From NCBI GenBank assembly GCA_036250195.1, contig JAVHZZ010000002.1, forward strand, positions 363,769,124 to 363,833,123: a stretch of 64,000 bases of DNA, given 5' to 3'. The DNA is from Mixophyes australis. Taxonomy: Eukaryota > Chordata > Amphibia > Anura > Limnodynastidae. Positions 1 to 14,100 of this stretch are shown one piece after another (positions within the stretch are counted from its first letter, which is position 1; every line of letters starts with the position of its first letter). Position numbers and translations under genes: made by a program. The notes under the pieces were generated by a model. That model saw nothing but the letters and a program-made list of their open reading frames with translations. It searched no databases and was not told the DNA's origin.

Positions 1-1966
1 GGCCAGAAATCATGTAACATATTGTGCCTGCTAGCTTTTAGGTGTGGGAGGTCTTAGAGCCAATACATTTTAAACAGAAGTGGAGTCGGGTTAAACATAA
101 TTTATTCTCTTTTGAGCATAGGACAAGAAGGTTGAGAGGTTATTAAGAACATGATCCAAAAACAATATAAAATACAGGAAACTTGTACAACCCAAGACTA
201 TAATATCACAGAATGACTTCAAAAGATAAACAAATAATAAATCATCAACTTAGAATACTTTGTAGGTTCATTAATAATAAAAAAAATATTGGAGCTATCA
301 GATCGGATGTTAGGGATTACTACTTTAGACACGGTCTTCATCTCCCATGATATTGGGCAAGGCAGAGATGTAATCAGCTCACAGCAGACTAGAGTGTGAA
401 CGAATACTCATCTTTGCTCTAGAAGCTCTACTTACCTTGGAAATTTATTTGTATAACCCCAAAAAGCGTTGAATGTGTTTAATAAACTAATTCTACAGAA
501 ATCATTACAAGACTAAATCTGTACAAATATGCCCACAAATTTCCTCAAAGGACGGATTGGCTCAAGGCCATGTTTACATTATGCTGTTCGAGTGCAAAGA
601 GGAAACTGCAGAACGCTGGGGGTTAAGGCAGGCAAGGAGTGAAAATGCTCTTTACAATCAAATGCTGCTTTAATAACATAAAAAGAACAGTGACCACTCA
701 ACTTTGTAGCCATAACAAAAGCAATGTATCATTGTTTACCGGACAAATCTGTGGCCTACTGGTGTATTTTTGATCATGGAGGTTTTGCTTCAGATCACAA
801 TTAAATGGTCCACACTATACGTGTTTTATTAAAATCCTGGATACTATGCAGTCAGTTTGCAATGAGAGAAATAATGGCTCAACAACAAATGACTGAAATG
901 GTACGTTTACAGCAGAAAAACCTGCAATATGTTGCGCCTTTAAAAGAATTGTTGCCCCTTTCCAGATTCAAGGAAGCATCATGCCTCAAGATAGAGCCTT
1001 ATTCAGGAGGTGAGCAAATACTTTAGTGGGGCAACAAGATTTAATATTTCTGCAGACTTTGGACTTTACACCACAATACTGTGTAGTGACCAGTTTTAGT
1101 TTATACATTCAGGCACTAGTTTGCGGGTGACAAGGGAATGGAAGGGGTTCTTCTCATAGTTCTTGGAGATGAACAGATAGTGTGGCCCTAGAAAGTCTTT
1201 GAAGAACACGTATGAAACAAGCACACATATTCATGCGTGTCATTGTATCACCATACCCTCAAAAAAAGCTCCCAACAAACAAACATATAAAACCTAAAAG
1301 TCTTTAATAAAAAATAAAAGAAAGCTGAAAAGCAAATGGTTTACCATGTATTCTCCCCTAAATAACAAAAATTGGAAGAAAGAAAAAAGTCCGGCATGAG
1401 TACATCAAGCATGTCTATTTTCACCCAAATGCACTGTGGAATAATGTTTTGGGGCCTGTTTTCCATTTAGTGTATGGCTTAAGTTTGTGGTTGCGAGCAG
1501 CATCATAGCTCGAGTTTAGGACATGTGACTTCTAATTTCTCTCATGGACTCTTTCACATGAAAGATGTCTCAGTCCACATCACTAAATGACCTGAGAAAT
1601 GTTCAGTCACCTCAATGCAGAATGACTCCCTATAAAAGATACAAACATAAAATGCAGAAATGGATGTGCCATGACATACACTCAACAACTTACACACACA
1701 CACATTGAAGTCCCAGTTTTGGGCTGGATGAAGCCCCTGATTCTCGTGCATACAAAGCTGCTTAGGGACGGAGGAGTCTCGGTGCAGCAGACACAAGCTC
1801 ATTTGATTGTATAATGATTAGTTCTTTGCATTGCGTATTATTGGCATTAGTACCTGTGCAATAGTATCGCCAAGACACGCTCATTTAAACTACAGGCCTT
1901 GGTGAAAACCCCATTGAGGAATTAATGTTTAAAAAATAGTGCCTGACCGAGGAAAAGAAGACAGCG
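1..1966 (-). other. CLUH 3' UTR and downstream flank
   Basis: No coding exon is recognised here. The 3' UTR starts just below the stop. The first canonical AATAAA on the minus strand after the stop is at 825-830, 1137 bases downstream; weaker ATTAAA candidates lie at 1303-1308 and 1040-1045, and further AATAAA at 444-449 and 101-106. I take a 3' UTR of about 1.15 kb as most likely, but the site used cannot be settled from sequence. The short open frames here have no recognisable product. Confidence 0.5.
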
Positions 1967-2138
1967 CTAAGCAGAGTTTTGTATCTCAGCAGTCTCATTT
2001 GTGGATGTGCTCTTTTCAGCGGCTTCTGATGCTTTAGTTTCCTTGTTTTCGGTCTCCTGATTTTCAGCCCCTATGATGGTGTCTTGTAGTAGCTGACGAC
2101 GCTGGACCTCTGCTTTCAGATTCTCCAGGTCCTTTTGA
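1967..2138 (-). CDS. cluh: CLUH exon 26, last coding exon
   Basis: Acceptor TCTAG|TCAAAA. It completes a Ser codon, continues [19 protein letters not shown] (conserved), then runs through a Glu/Thr/Ser-rich tail ending in EIQNSA and a TAG stop at 1967-1969. Residues 1280-1336. The tail is variable in the family, so only its first third is confirmed by similarity. Confidence 0.95.
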
Positions 2139-5100
2139 CTAGAATAATAAGATTAACATCAGAAATAAAACTACAAACCACAAACTGCACCTAAGCTAAA
2201 CCCTAAGCTATATCATGCTTGGAGAGAATATTCTACATGTATAGAATATTCTACATGTATGCATATGTATTTATATTATGTAGTCAAAGGAAAAAAATCT
2301 CAGGCCATGTGCACACAGCCATTTTTATATCCTTCTATCCTCTTTGGGTTTCATAGCGATCCCTGATCTCTAAACACAGAATGCAAAAGAGCCAAATATA
2401 GCTTAACCATACACCGACAGCAAGGCCTCTGCATATTAGGCACCAGATATTGCTAAACTTTGTAAACTTACCACAATAGATGGCTTAGAATATAATACTA
2501 AGTAGTCATTATGGCTTAGGTTTGTATGCTTGCCTCCAGATCGTGCTCTGCTTTGTATACTTGACAGCAGAAATGTCCCAACCTTGTGCACTTGGCAACA
2601 GGAATGACTCAGCATGTTGTACTGGTCACTACATCTAATTTAGTCTTGTAAACTTGGCCCAAGATATGGCACAGCATAGCATACACAGTATCCAAAATCA
2701 CGAGCTTGCATCCTAGAGGCACAAAGCGAATTAGAAGAGGGGATGAAGCACAAGAGAGGGGGGAGAGATAGAGTAAGGTAATCAGTTATGGATAGAAGAT
2801 TAGGTAGATGGCTGGTAGGCGTTGAGAAAAAGATGAGTGGAGTGCCTATTTGAAGGAGCCCAAATTAGGGGACAGTCGAATGGAGCGAGGGAGATTGTTC
2901 CAATTAAGAGGGGCAGCCCAGGAGAAGTCTTGGATTCTGGAGTGGGATGAGGTGATTAGGGTGGAGGAGAGGCGACGGTCATTGGCCGAATGCAGGGAAC
3001 AGGATAGAGTGTGAATGGAGAGGAGGTTAGAAATGTAAGGGACAGTGGAGTGGGAGCGGGCCTTATAGGCGATTGTAAAGAGCTTGAAAAGGATTCTGTA
3101 GCGGAAGGGGAGCCAGTGAAGGGTGAGGCAGAGTGGGAAGGCAGAAGAGGAGTGGCGGCAAAGAAAGATGAGTCTCGCAGCCGCGTTGAGTATAGACCCG
3201 AGGGGGGCGAGGTGGGAGAGGGGAAGGCCAGTGAGAAGAAGGTAACAGTAGTTTAATACTTGAAATGATGAAAGCATGGATGATGGTTTTGGTGGCCTCC
3301 TCGGATAGGAAGGGCTGGATGCGGGCGATATTATGGAGTTGGAAGCGACACTATTTGGCGAGAGATTGAATGTGGGGAGTAAAAGAGAGGGAGGAGTCGA
3401 TGGCGACGCCCAGGCAGCGGAGTTGGGAAACAGATGAGATGGTGGTGTTGTTGACAGAGAGTTTGAGATGGGATGAAGATCTAGAAGGAGGGAAGACAAT
3501 GAGTTCAGTTTTGGCAATGTTGATTTTGAGAACACGTGTAGACATCCAAGAGGAGATGGCGGATACACAAGAGAGAAGGGAGGGGGGGAGATCGGGAGAG
3601 GAAATGCATATTTGAATGACGTCAGCATACAGATGATATTGGAGACCGGAGAAGGTGATGAGATCACCCAGAGAGGTAGTGTACACACGAGAAGAGTAGA
3701 GGGCTAAGAACCGAGCTCTGAAGAACTCCTATAGGGAGGACGGTGGGGGTATAAACCAGAATTGGATACAGAGAAGGAGCGGTTGGCGTGGTAAGAGGAG
3801 AACCAAGCGAGGACAGAGCCAGAGAGAGGAGGGTTTGCAACAGGAGGGGGTGGTCAACAGTGTCGAAGGGCACAGAGAGGTCCAGGAGGATGAGCAAGGA
3901 GAAGTGACCCTTAGATTTGGTTCAGAAAAGGTTGTTCGTAATTTTAGCAAGGGCGGTTTCAGTGGAGTGGAGGGGGCGGAAGCCAGATTGGAGAGCGTCA
4001 AGGTGGGAATTGTGCAAGAGGTGTCTAGTGAGGCGGTTGAAGACAACCCTCTCAAGTAGTTTAGAGGCAAAGGGGAGAAGTGAGATAGGGTGGTAGTTAG
4101 CAAGAGAAGTGGGGTCAAGATTGGGTGTTTTGAGGATGGGCGAGAAGAAGGAATGTTTGAAGGAACGGGGGACGATGCCAGTAGAGAGTGAGAGATTGAA
4201 CAGGTATGCAAGGTAGGGACAGGCAGTAATGGAGAGGGAGAGAAGGAGGTAACAGGGGATGGGTTGCAGGTAGAAGGGGGAGAGGAAAGGATGAGGGAGT
4301 GGATTTCTTTGCCGGAGGTAGGGCGGAGGAAGCACCAGAGATGGTTGATAGAGGATTTGTGGTTTGTGTAATTTGTGGATTTGTGTAAATTAGCTAGCAA
4401 TTGGGCTGTGCAACATGGCTGTAAAGTTACAGCCATACTGCACACAGCCGAGTCAATGTTCCAGCATTTACCGTGTAGGGCAGGCCTGGCCAACCTGTGG
4501 CTCTCCAGGAGTTGTGAAACTGCAAACCCCGCCATGCTTTGACTGTAGATAACCAGCCGAAAGCTGGCAAGAAATGCTGGGACTTGTAGTTTCACAACAC
4601 CTGGAGAGCCACAGGTTGGCCAGGCCTGGTGTAGGGGGATAGACATTATTTCTGCTCAAGGGCCCTATTTTGTTCATAAATGGTCCTCGGTAAATTAAAG
4701 TGATTTGAATTATTTATTCTACAGAACTTTTTTCATTCAACTCAATTAGTATGACTTGCCATGTGCAAGTTACACCAGGAAGATTCTAATTTTAGGGTAT
4801 TTTCAAAGGAACTGTAAATTGATTCTTTTTATTTTACAATTGCATTTTTCTAGTGTGAATGCTTGAAGAGGTCTCAATTCAGAAGAGGTACCATCCCTAT
4901 AATTCCAGAGCCCTGAAGTCAATCTCATTGCTGTATTCCCCATACGATATAATTACAGGCATGACCTGGTGGCAAAGGATATGTGCCACATCATTGTGGG
5001 CATGGTCACACCCAGAAAAGACCAAAATATGACAGCAGGAAAAGTGGTAGTAAGAAAACTATTTATACACATTTATTGTAAACTCTTCAAATCAGGATAA

Positions 5101-8100
5101 ACAACCCTATTGTGGATAAATAATGGGTTGCCCATCAATTATGGATGTCTGCTCCTATAATCAATAAAAGTTGTGAGCAATAAACAATGAACAGGAGATT
5201 TAGCAGTGCTGAGAACTTATATATTAGCTGGCCAATGGAAATATTACATTTGTTCTACTTAATACCTAATCCATAGTACACAGACACTGTATCTTATTAA
5301 TGACATTGCTTTGACAGTAACGTCTTTTCTTAAATTTAATTGCTGCGCCACATTCTTGTTTCATTGCCACTGCCCAGTGTAAACAGCTCTCCCCATGGCA
5401 ACGTATGTGAAGAATGTTCCACTATCTGTATGTGCTGTATATTAATTCTCATTAAGAGTAATACTGTACAACAATGAAAATGTCAGTCACCTGAGCGGGA
5501 TGAACAAGATTCCATTAATGATATTGAGCTGATCCAGGACACTGGCCATGCTGGGAGCTGTGAACTGAGGGGGGAAAAAAAAAAAGTCAACAGGTTTTAA
5601 TTCCCATTTGTTTTTTTGTTACATGCTATTCAATCAACAAAATGATTTAAATCAAAGTTCCATGGAGGACACAGGGCACATACCTTCAATGGCATTATGT
5701 TGGCACTGGATCCGTTCTTGTAAATCTCATTCATTGTCCGCTGTAGAGCTACAGCCTGCTGGGTCAGGTACTTCAAGTAGTCTGAGCTTTCTTTGGTCTT
5801 CTCATGCAGCTCTCCCAGCTGGACGAAGAATGAAATATGTACACATTTATCTACCATACGTGTAATAAGATAATGCTCAGATCATGGACGTACAGAACAC
5901 AACCATTAGTTTTCAGTTTCAAATGCAAAACAATAAAGAGCAAAATCCCTCAACACAGTAGGTAAGTGATACATTACTAAAACAATCAGAAGACTCCCAA
6001 TAACTTGTCACTGTACACATAACATAGCAATTTACGTTGTATAATGACAATATTGTGGTCACACATCAGTGACATCGAGCTCCAGATTAATATGGAATGT
6101 AACAAGTCCAGACTTGTCCAGAAATGGAGACTAGCAGAACTATTTACAAAAGCTGACCTGGTTCTTGTATATTGTGTATCCCTCTTTCTCGTGCTGTAAT
6201 GCAGAGCGAAACTCCCCTTTAGTTTCATACACCCGCGCTACAAGATGGTGGCTGCAAGACATAAAGACAAATAAAATCTATTAAAAAGGAAAGATGTGCA
6301 GATGAATTGAGATATCACACGACCTAAGCAAAGTGACTCTCTCCTTCCCTCCCAGAAGCCTCCGTAGCTGCTCCATGCAACATTCTTCATCTCTCAATCC
6401 TTTCCAAGAACCGGTCTGTGTGTCACTGCGGAGGGAGGGATGGAGGGTGCTATGCGTGAGGACCAATCAGAAGCTGCAGAGATTACAGCTTCTGATTAGT
6501 ACTTCCCACACACACTGCACTGGTACCTTAGTGGTTAGCACTTCTGTCTCACAACACTGATGTCATGAGTTTGAATACCAAACATGGCCTTAGCATCTGT
6601 GTGCAGCTTGTGGACTTCCTACACATCCCCATAGTCATTTTAAAGAGGCAAACTTAAATGACTGGGTGGCAGTGCAGTATTAAAATGAACAGACAAGTCA
6701 AAAACAGGCCTTTTGTTTATTATTCCTTATAATTTTTTATGTGCTGTTTTTTTCTAATTGAAACGGATTTTGTTATTTACTGGCATTACTGTTTTGTAAA
6801 GAGAAAGTCAGCGATAGGATTTACAAGGGCACAGCCTAGGCAAAAGGAGTCTCTTAGTCAATATCATTTATAATAATATAAAAATATATTTGGATATATT
6901 TAAATGACCCCTACATCCTTTACATTTTCACATATGGGGTGCAATGCTTTGTTAAGTGATAACCTTAATAAAAGAGCTGCAGTGAAAAGTCAAGTACCAC
7001 CTCCTCAATTTGTTAGACTGCAGAGATCTATAGAATAGTGTACAATGGCAAAAAGCTGAAAATTCTGGCATTTCAAAGACTGTGACTCCCTCCCAATACT
7101 GCGCCCAGTTGCTGTGTCCTAGTAAGATCAGATACAGGGTGTGGATCAACCAATCCGCATAGTGCATTTCTGCAGAGAGTCTGAACAACTGTCAATTACT
7201 ATTTGCTTAGGGAAGCTCCTAATATAGCAAACGTTATGCGGAGGAATAAAATATTTACTCAAGTATAAGCAATTCAATTATTCCATGCATACTTGTAGCT
7301 CCATAACACATAGCCTTTGTTATATATAATGGCTGCCAGTCTTAAAAATAGTTTACAAGTACACTTTTCTGCAGAATTAGTCTATCCAAGATATCGGTCC
7401 CATGTAATATATTGAAGGTTTTGTTTGTTTGTTTTTTTAAGAAATATTAACATAAAGAAATTATAGCAAATAAGAATAACTCTTAGGAACTGCAAATTAT
7501 ATATTTATATATATATATATATAAATATATAAAACAACAATGCTCCTAGTCATCCCCAGCATTTAGAAATAGATTGGTTTTGCTAGGTGACCCTATGGGC
7601 ACCACAAAGACGACAGACTACAAAAGGACAACTCCTTATATGCAATGCCGGCACTCCCCGTAGTGGTAGTTGTACCAGTGAACCATATCATGAATCCATT
7701 GTATGTTCTGTGCTTGGACGAAATTTAAACATCAGAACATCCATTTTTAAGGAAAATAAATGGTCTCTAGTTTTAAAATTAGATTTTTTTTTTTCTTGCA
7801 GATTCATGTTGGTTTACAAATATCCATGGTCTTAAAAGTAGTAACTGTTTGCTATAAAACATGTCTGCACCCTTCTAAGTCAACCTCTGTGCCTGAGAGA
7901 TGGTTCTCTATTCACCTGAGTGCAACCTTGAGTGACTTGGCTCCGTGATATTTAGAATTGATGGCAAGTGCATTCTCCAGGAAGCGAAGGGAGAGGTCAT
8001 ACTCCATTACTCCATGAAGCACTAGGCCAATGTTGCTCTAAAAGATACATAAAATACACACATGGTTAAGCAAGCACAACAAGGTAACAAGCCTGTGAGC

Positions 8101-11100
8101 CCTTTGCCAAGGCTACTTTAAAATACTTACTTGGATATGGACACAATATCTACATTGCTCCATGTATTGGCATCTCTGTACATCAACAGCTATAAGACAT
8201 CTTACCCACCATTGTCAATTTCATGCATTTACTAGCATTTAACAATGGCACATTGCAGGTAAACGGATATGACAATAGAACTCACTGTTTCTAATGTCAC
8301 CATACCCACTTACATATTTACTGGTGCTCCGGCGCTTGCCGTTTTTCTTCAACCAATCTTGTGTTTTCTCAATGCATTCACCATAGGACAACAGTGACAT
8401 CAAACGGCTAGTAACAAATGCATGCGTTTTCACCATTGTTCTTATTAGTAATAAAAAAAAACGCCAGTAGGTACCTGGCCTTAGTGTGTAAGAAGCAATT
8501 ATTTGGGGTAAGAGTAACCCCAAAACAATAAAGACAGCAACATCACAATCAGCATTAATAGGGTTGTTTTTCTTTAACTAGTCTTAGGTATTGTAGAAGA
8601 CTTACATCTAAGAGCGCCATCTCAGGGTGTCCTTCTCCAAACAGAAGCAGTATGAGATAACGAGCCCGGTACAGCAGATTTAATGCAGTGGAGAGCTGGT
8701 TGTTTGCAAAACAGTACAGTGCTAGATGCATCTAAAACAAACACAAGTCAGTCAACACACTAAGGATGTAGTAAAGGAACAAAGAGATAAATGGAGATTG
8801 ACAGACAGCACAAGCTCCATCGGGTTTTTATATACTCACATATTCCTGGATGGTGCTGGGGTGTTCAATGCTCAAAATTCTCTCGCTCATCAAAACAGCT
8901 TTCTGTTGATTGTTTAAAGCCTTGCATAAAAAAAAAACCCAAAAAAAAACCAAACAAACATTTAAAAGCCATCACTACAATTAGACACATATAAAATGCT
9001 TCTACAAGCACAGCATTTCAGAAAACCTACATCTCCTCTCCAGATCTCTCTTCCTCCCTCCTGTCTCGTGTATCTGACTGTCTCTCTGCCATCTCCTCCT
9101 GGATGTCCACACGCTTTCTCAAAATTAACATCTCTAAGACTGAACTCATTGTCTTTCCTCCCTCCAGACTCCCCTCACACCACAACCTCTCTATCGTTGT
9201 TAACAACACAACCATCTCCTCTGTCAGCCAACTCCGTTGCCTGGGTGTCACCCTTGACTCCTCTCTCTCTTTTGCCCCCCACGTCCAATCCCTTGCACAA
9301 GCCTGTCGCTTCCAACTGCGCAACATCGCCCGCATCCGACCCTTCCTCTCACAAGACGCCACCAAAACCATCATCCATGCATTTATCTCCTGCCTTGACT
9401 ACTGCAACCTTCTCCTCACTGGCCCCCCCCATCTCGCCCCCCTCCGATCTGTGCTTAATGCGGCTGCTATACTCCTCTTTCTCTCACGCCACTCCTCCTC
9501 TGCCTCCCCTCTCTACCAGGCCTTACACTGGCTCCCCATCCCCTACAGAATACTCTTTAAACTTCTCACCACCACTTAAAAAGCTCTCTCCCAGTCTACT
9601 GCCTCCTACATCTCTAACCTCCTTACCATTCACACTCCTGCCTGCTCCCTGCGCTCGGCTAATGACCGTCGCCTCTCCTCCACTCTAATTACCTCTTCTC
9701 ACTCCAGAGTCCAAGACTTCTCCCGAGCTGCCCCCCTGCACTGGAATGACCTCCCTCGTTCCATCCGTCTCGCTCCCAATCTATGCTCCTTCAAACGGGC
9801 ACTCAAAACTCACCTGTTCCTGAAAGCCTACCAACCATCCACTTAACCCCTCATCCACTCTGCTTGTTCTCCCCCCTCTCCCCTGGTCTCTTCTTCTCCC
9901 TTGCATCACTGCCTCCCTCCATGCCTGTTTTATCCACCCTCCCCCTTAGGATGTAAGCTCGCATGAGCAGGGCCCCTCTCCCCTCCTGTCTCCATACCTA
10001 CTCTTCTGCTCCGCCCTCACTCCATATGTCTGCCCGGAGTTTCTGAAGCATTGGTACTTTGTGTTTATTGTTCTGTAATGTTTTACCCTGTATGGTCTAC
10101 TGTTTGTACTATGTAAGGCGCTGCGGAAACCTTGTGGCGCCTAACAAATAAATGATAATAATAATAATATCAAACTATTCAATGTTTTATTTCCATAGGA
10201 ACAAAAGAAAATTATTTCATTATGGACTGACCCACTGATGGTGTTTTTGTAATACTATTGTGTACTACTGTACTAACAGATATAGTAGTAAGTCATGCTT
10301 TAATACCAATTTCAAGGTATTACACTTTATAAAATACTTAATCTGCAGACAACAGTAATTAAAAAGAACATTTGCAATGAAAAATCAAACAAATGTGTTG
10401 CAAATATATAAATATATGCATTCAGTGCATTACTACCTATTTCATCACACGGTAATCACTGCGCAGGGCTTGAAAACCACCTTAAAATATATTGTTAGCT
10501 TGCAGACTAATCGCCACATAGGGAATGATTCCCAATATATATCTTCTGTATCTTTTCTAACTGGAGTTATAGCACAGCAGTGTAGTGAGTTATCACAGGC
10601 AAGGTCAGAGACATTTCTGAAAACCGGTACACAGGAAAAAAAAGTTGCTGAACTGTACTAGAAAATTGACACTGTGGGAGCGGACACAAAGCAATGTGGT
10701 GGAGGAAGGACCTACGGAAGCATGTGTCGGCTTTGGTGACTTACCTCTGAGTAATCGCCCATGATGTAGTTGAGTCGGGCGAGCAGTCGTAGGCACGCAC
10801 AGATTTCTACGTGCATGGCGCCATATACGTTATTAAACAAATTTAAGGCTTCATTGATCAGTTCACAACCTTCTTTTAGAAAACCTAGACACATAAGTGA
10901 AAAAGAAAATATGACATATACAGACAATAAGAGTGATATGAATACAATGAAGTATAATAACGTCACCATGGATGGTCATGAACTAGAAATATTAGCACGA
11001 GAGTGCAGGATTCATCTTAAGACATGACAAGGTTGTATGAGGGAGACAGACATGAGGAGGAGAGGACCCTGTCTGAGATTATATTATAGAGAGAGGGGGT

Positions 11101-14100
11101 AAATCAGAGATAGTAGATTCAAGTGGGGGTAGAGTGAATGTGGTGAATGGATGGGGCAGAGGGCTTAGAGGGAGGCAAGAATAAAGAGGTGAGTTCTGAG
11201 CCATGTATTAATGGTCGTGGGGAGAGCCCAGTAATTATACAAACTGAATGCACTATTATAAACCAGTCATATTTTGGCCATTGTTTACATGGAGCCAAAC
11301 CCAAAAATACTTATTTTAGAAATCCACTTGACAAAGGCATCTATTCATACATGTGAAAGTGAACTACATCAGTTTTACCAAGGTCCCTGTAACGGTTCCT
11401 TTCTGTTTGGAAAACATATAGCTTAGCATAGGCTTACAGAGTAGTTCTATGTGGGCATGTAATATAGATTTAAACTAGTTTCTATATTAATATATTTAAG
11501 AACCTCATTAAAAAAAAAAAATTGCTCCTACTCATAGTTAGTCATATTGCTTTCTACAACATTGTTCTTATTAAATCACATGCACAGAAATTCTGAAGAA
11601 TGAAATGACTTACCTTGTTGCACTTTAGCTTGTCCACTTTGGAAGAAATGAAAAGCATCAGAAGCTTTGGGATTGACATGTTTCACCACAGGGAAAATAT
11701 TCAATATGTCCTCTTCAGTAAAGGTTGGTTTGTGCTTGCTATCAAAGTTGTACTCCTTCAGCAGAATCTGAGATTGAATGAGAAAATTGATTATATAAAC
11801 ACTAACATTTATATTTTATATAATTGAAGGGTTTTAACCAGTGGTTTAGCACTTTAAAAAAAAACAAAAAAACGGGATTTTTGTATTTACGTAAAATCCG
11901 TTTCTCTTAGTCCATTGGGGAACACCGGGGACATTGGGGTAGAGTAGGACAGGGTGAACTGGCACTTTAAACTTCTGTTTAACTAAGCCCTAGCTCCTCC
12001 CCCTCTATACCCCACTTCCGGTTAGCCTCAGTTTATGTTTAACCAAGCCCACAGAAAGCGGAGATAGAAAACAAGAAAAGAATATAAAAAGAACAAAACA
12101 ACAACACTCTCTTAACAATACGACAACATGTCAACAGTAGGAGAAACCACAGCGTTAAGGGTGGCTGCCCGGTGTCCCCCAATGGACTAAGAGAAACGGA
12201 TTTTACGTAAGTACAAAAATCCATTTTCCTCTATCCTCCTTTGGGGGACACTGGGGAAATCCCAAAGCTGCCTCACGGGAGGGAACGCTCAAAAGAAAGG
12301 GCACGAAGCACCTTCTTTCCAAAGCTTGCATCCTTGGATGCAAACACATTAAACTTGTAAAACCTAGTGAATGTGTGTACAGAAGACCACGTTGCCGCTA
12401 TACACAGCTGTTCACTGGAGGCACCATGGCGGGCCGCCCAGGAAGCACTTACAGACCTTGTAGAGTGCGCCCGCAGATTATCCAGGACAGGCTCCCGAGC
12501 CCCACTATAAGCCTGACGGATAACAGCAGTAATCCACCTTGCAATAGTCACCTTAGAAGCTGGCCAGCCTCTCTTGTGAGCATCATAGAGAATCAAAAGA
12601 TTCTCAGTCTTGCGCACATTCTGAGACCGTTGCACATAAATGCCTAAGGCTTGGACAACATGGAGATAACGAATAGAATCATCGTTTTCAGAAGACCTAG
12701 GATTAGTCAGGGCAGGAATGACAATATCTTCATTTAAATTAAATCTAGACACGAAGGCTTGGTTCGAAGAACTGCCCGGTCTTCATGAAAAACAAGGAAG
12801 AGACTTGCAAGATAAAGCAGCAAGCTCTGAAACTCTTTGTGCCGTAGATATGGCCAAAAGGAAGACCGTCTTCTAGGTCAGAAATTTGAATTCCACTGTG
12901 TTCAAAAGGCGGATGCTGTAAAGCATTCAACACAAAATTCAAATTCCATGGTGCTACTGGAGGAACATATGGAGGTTGTAAATGAAGCACGCCCTGAATG
13001 AAAGTGTGCACAACAGGTATAACAGCGAGTCTTCTTTGAATGAAGACTGAAAGGGCTGACACCTGACCCTTAAGAGAAGTAAGGTGCAAACCTGCATCCA
13101 ACCCGTCCTGCAAGAACTTAAATAATCTGGCCAAGCGAAATAAAGAAGTAGGATACCCCTTCTCTTCACACCAACCAATATATGTCTTCCAGACTCGATG
13201 ATAGATCTTTGCAGAACTCTGTTTATGAGCCCGAGACATGGTTTGCACCACACGTTCGGAAAAACCCTTAGCTCGCAGGATCATGGCTTTAACAGCCACG
13301 ATGTTATAAACCTAGATGACAAAAGGGACCTTGAGTTAATAGGTCTGGGTGTAGCGGCAAACGCCACGACCGAGCTCCTGCCATGGAGAGCACGTCGGTG
13401 TACCAGGTCCTCCGCGGCGCTACTAGAAGGACTGGAACACCTTCTCTCTTTACCTTTTTTAACACCCGTGGGAGCATGGCTACTGCAACAGCCATAGGAT
13501 CTCTTGCGCTGGAGCAGAAGAGGGGGACCTTGTGGTTCAACCGAGATGCCATCATGTTGACATCCGGCTGACCCCACCGTTCCACCATATGATGAAACGC
13601 CATTCGCCCCGGATGCAGAGTCTGCCTGCTTAGGAAATCTGCTTCCCAATTTTCTATTCCGGGATTAAAGATGGCCATGAGCCTCGGGCCCACTGAAAAA
13701 TTTTGTGCAACTCTCGCATGGCCAAGGGACTCTTGGTGCCGCCCTGATGCTTTAGGTATGCCACCGCCGTGGCATTGTCTGACTGAATCTTCACTGGCCT
13801 TCCCTGCAGCAAGTGTTGTGCGCTCATAAGAGCATGAAACACTGCTCGCATTTCCAAGACATTGATTGGAATCTTGGATTCCTTCGGAGTCCAAAGAGCC
13901 TGGAAACGACCGTGAAGACAGACGGCCCCCCAACCTCTAAGGCTGGCATCCATCGTGATCAAGGTCAAATTCTAAATTGAGAATGGGCGTCCCCTGCCGA
14001 GATTTTGCTTGTGCAACCAGCAAAGAAGCGACCGACGTGCTTGCGGAGACAGGCGGAATACCTGGCCCGCCAGAGTCAGATGGGATTTGTTCTACTGCGA

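Noticed and set aside
3011..3615. Plus-strand open frames in the L2 region
   Set aside because: They are the antisense shadows of the L2 reverse transcriptase, with purine-rich composition that avoids stops.
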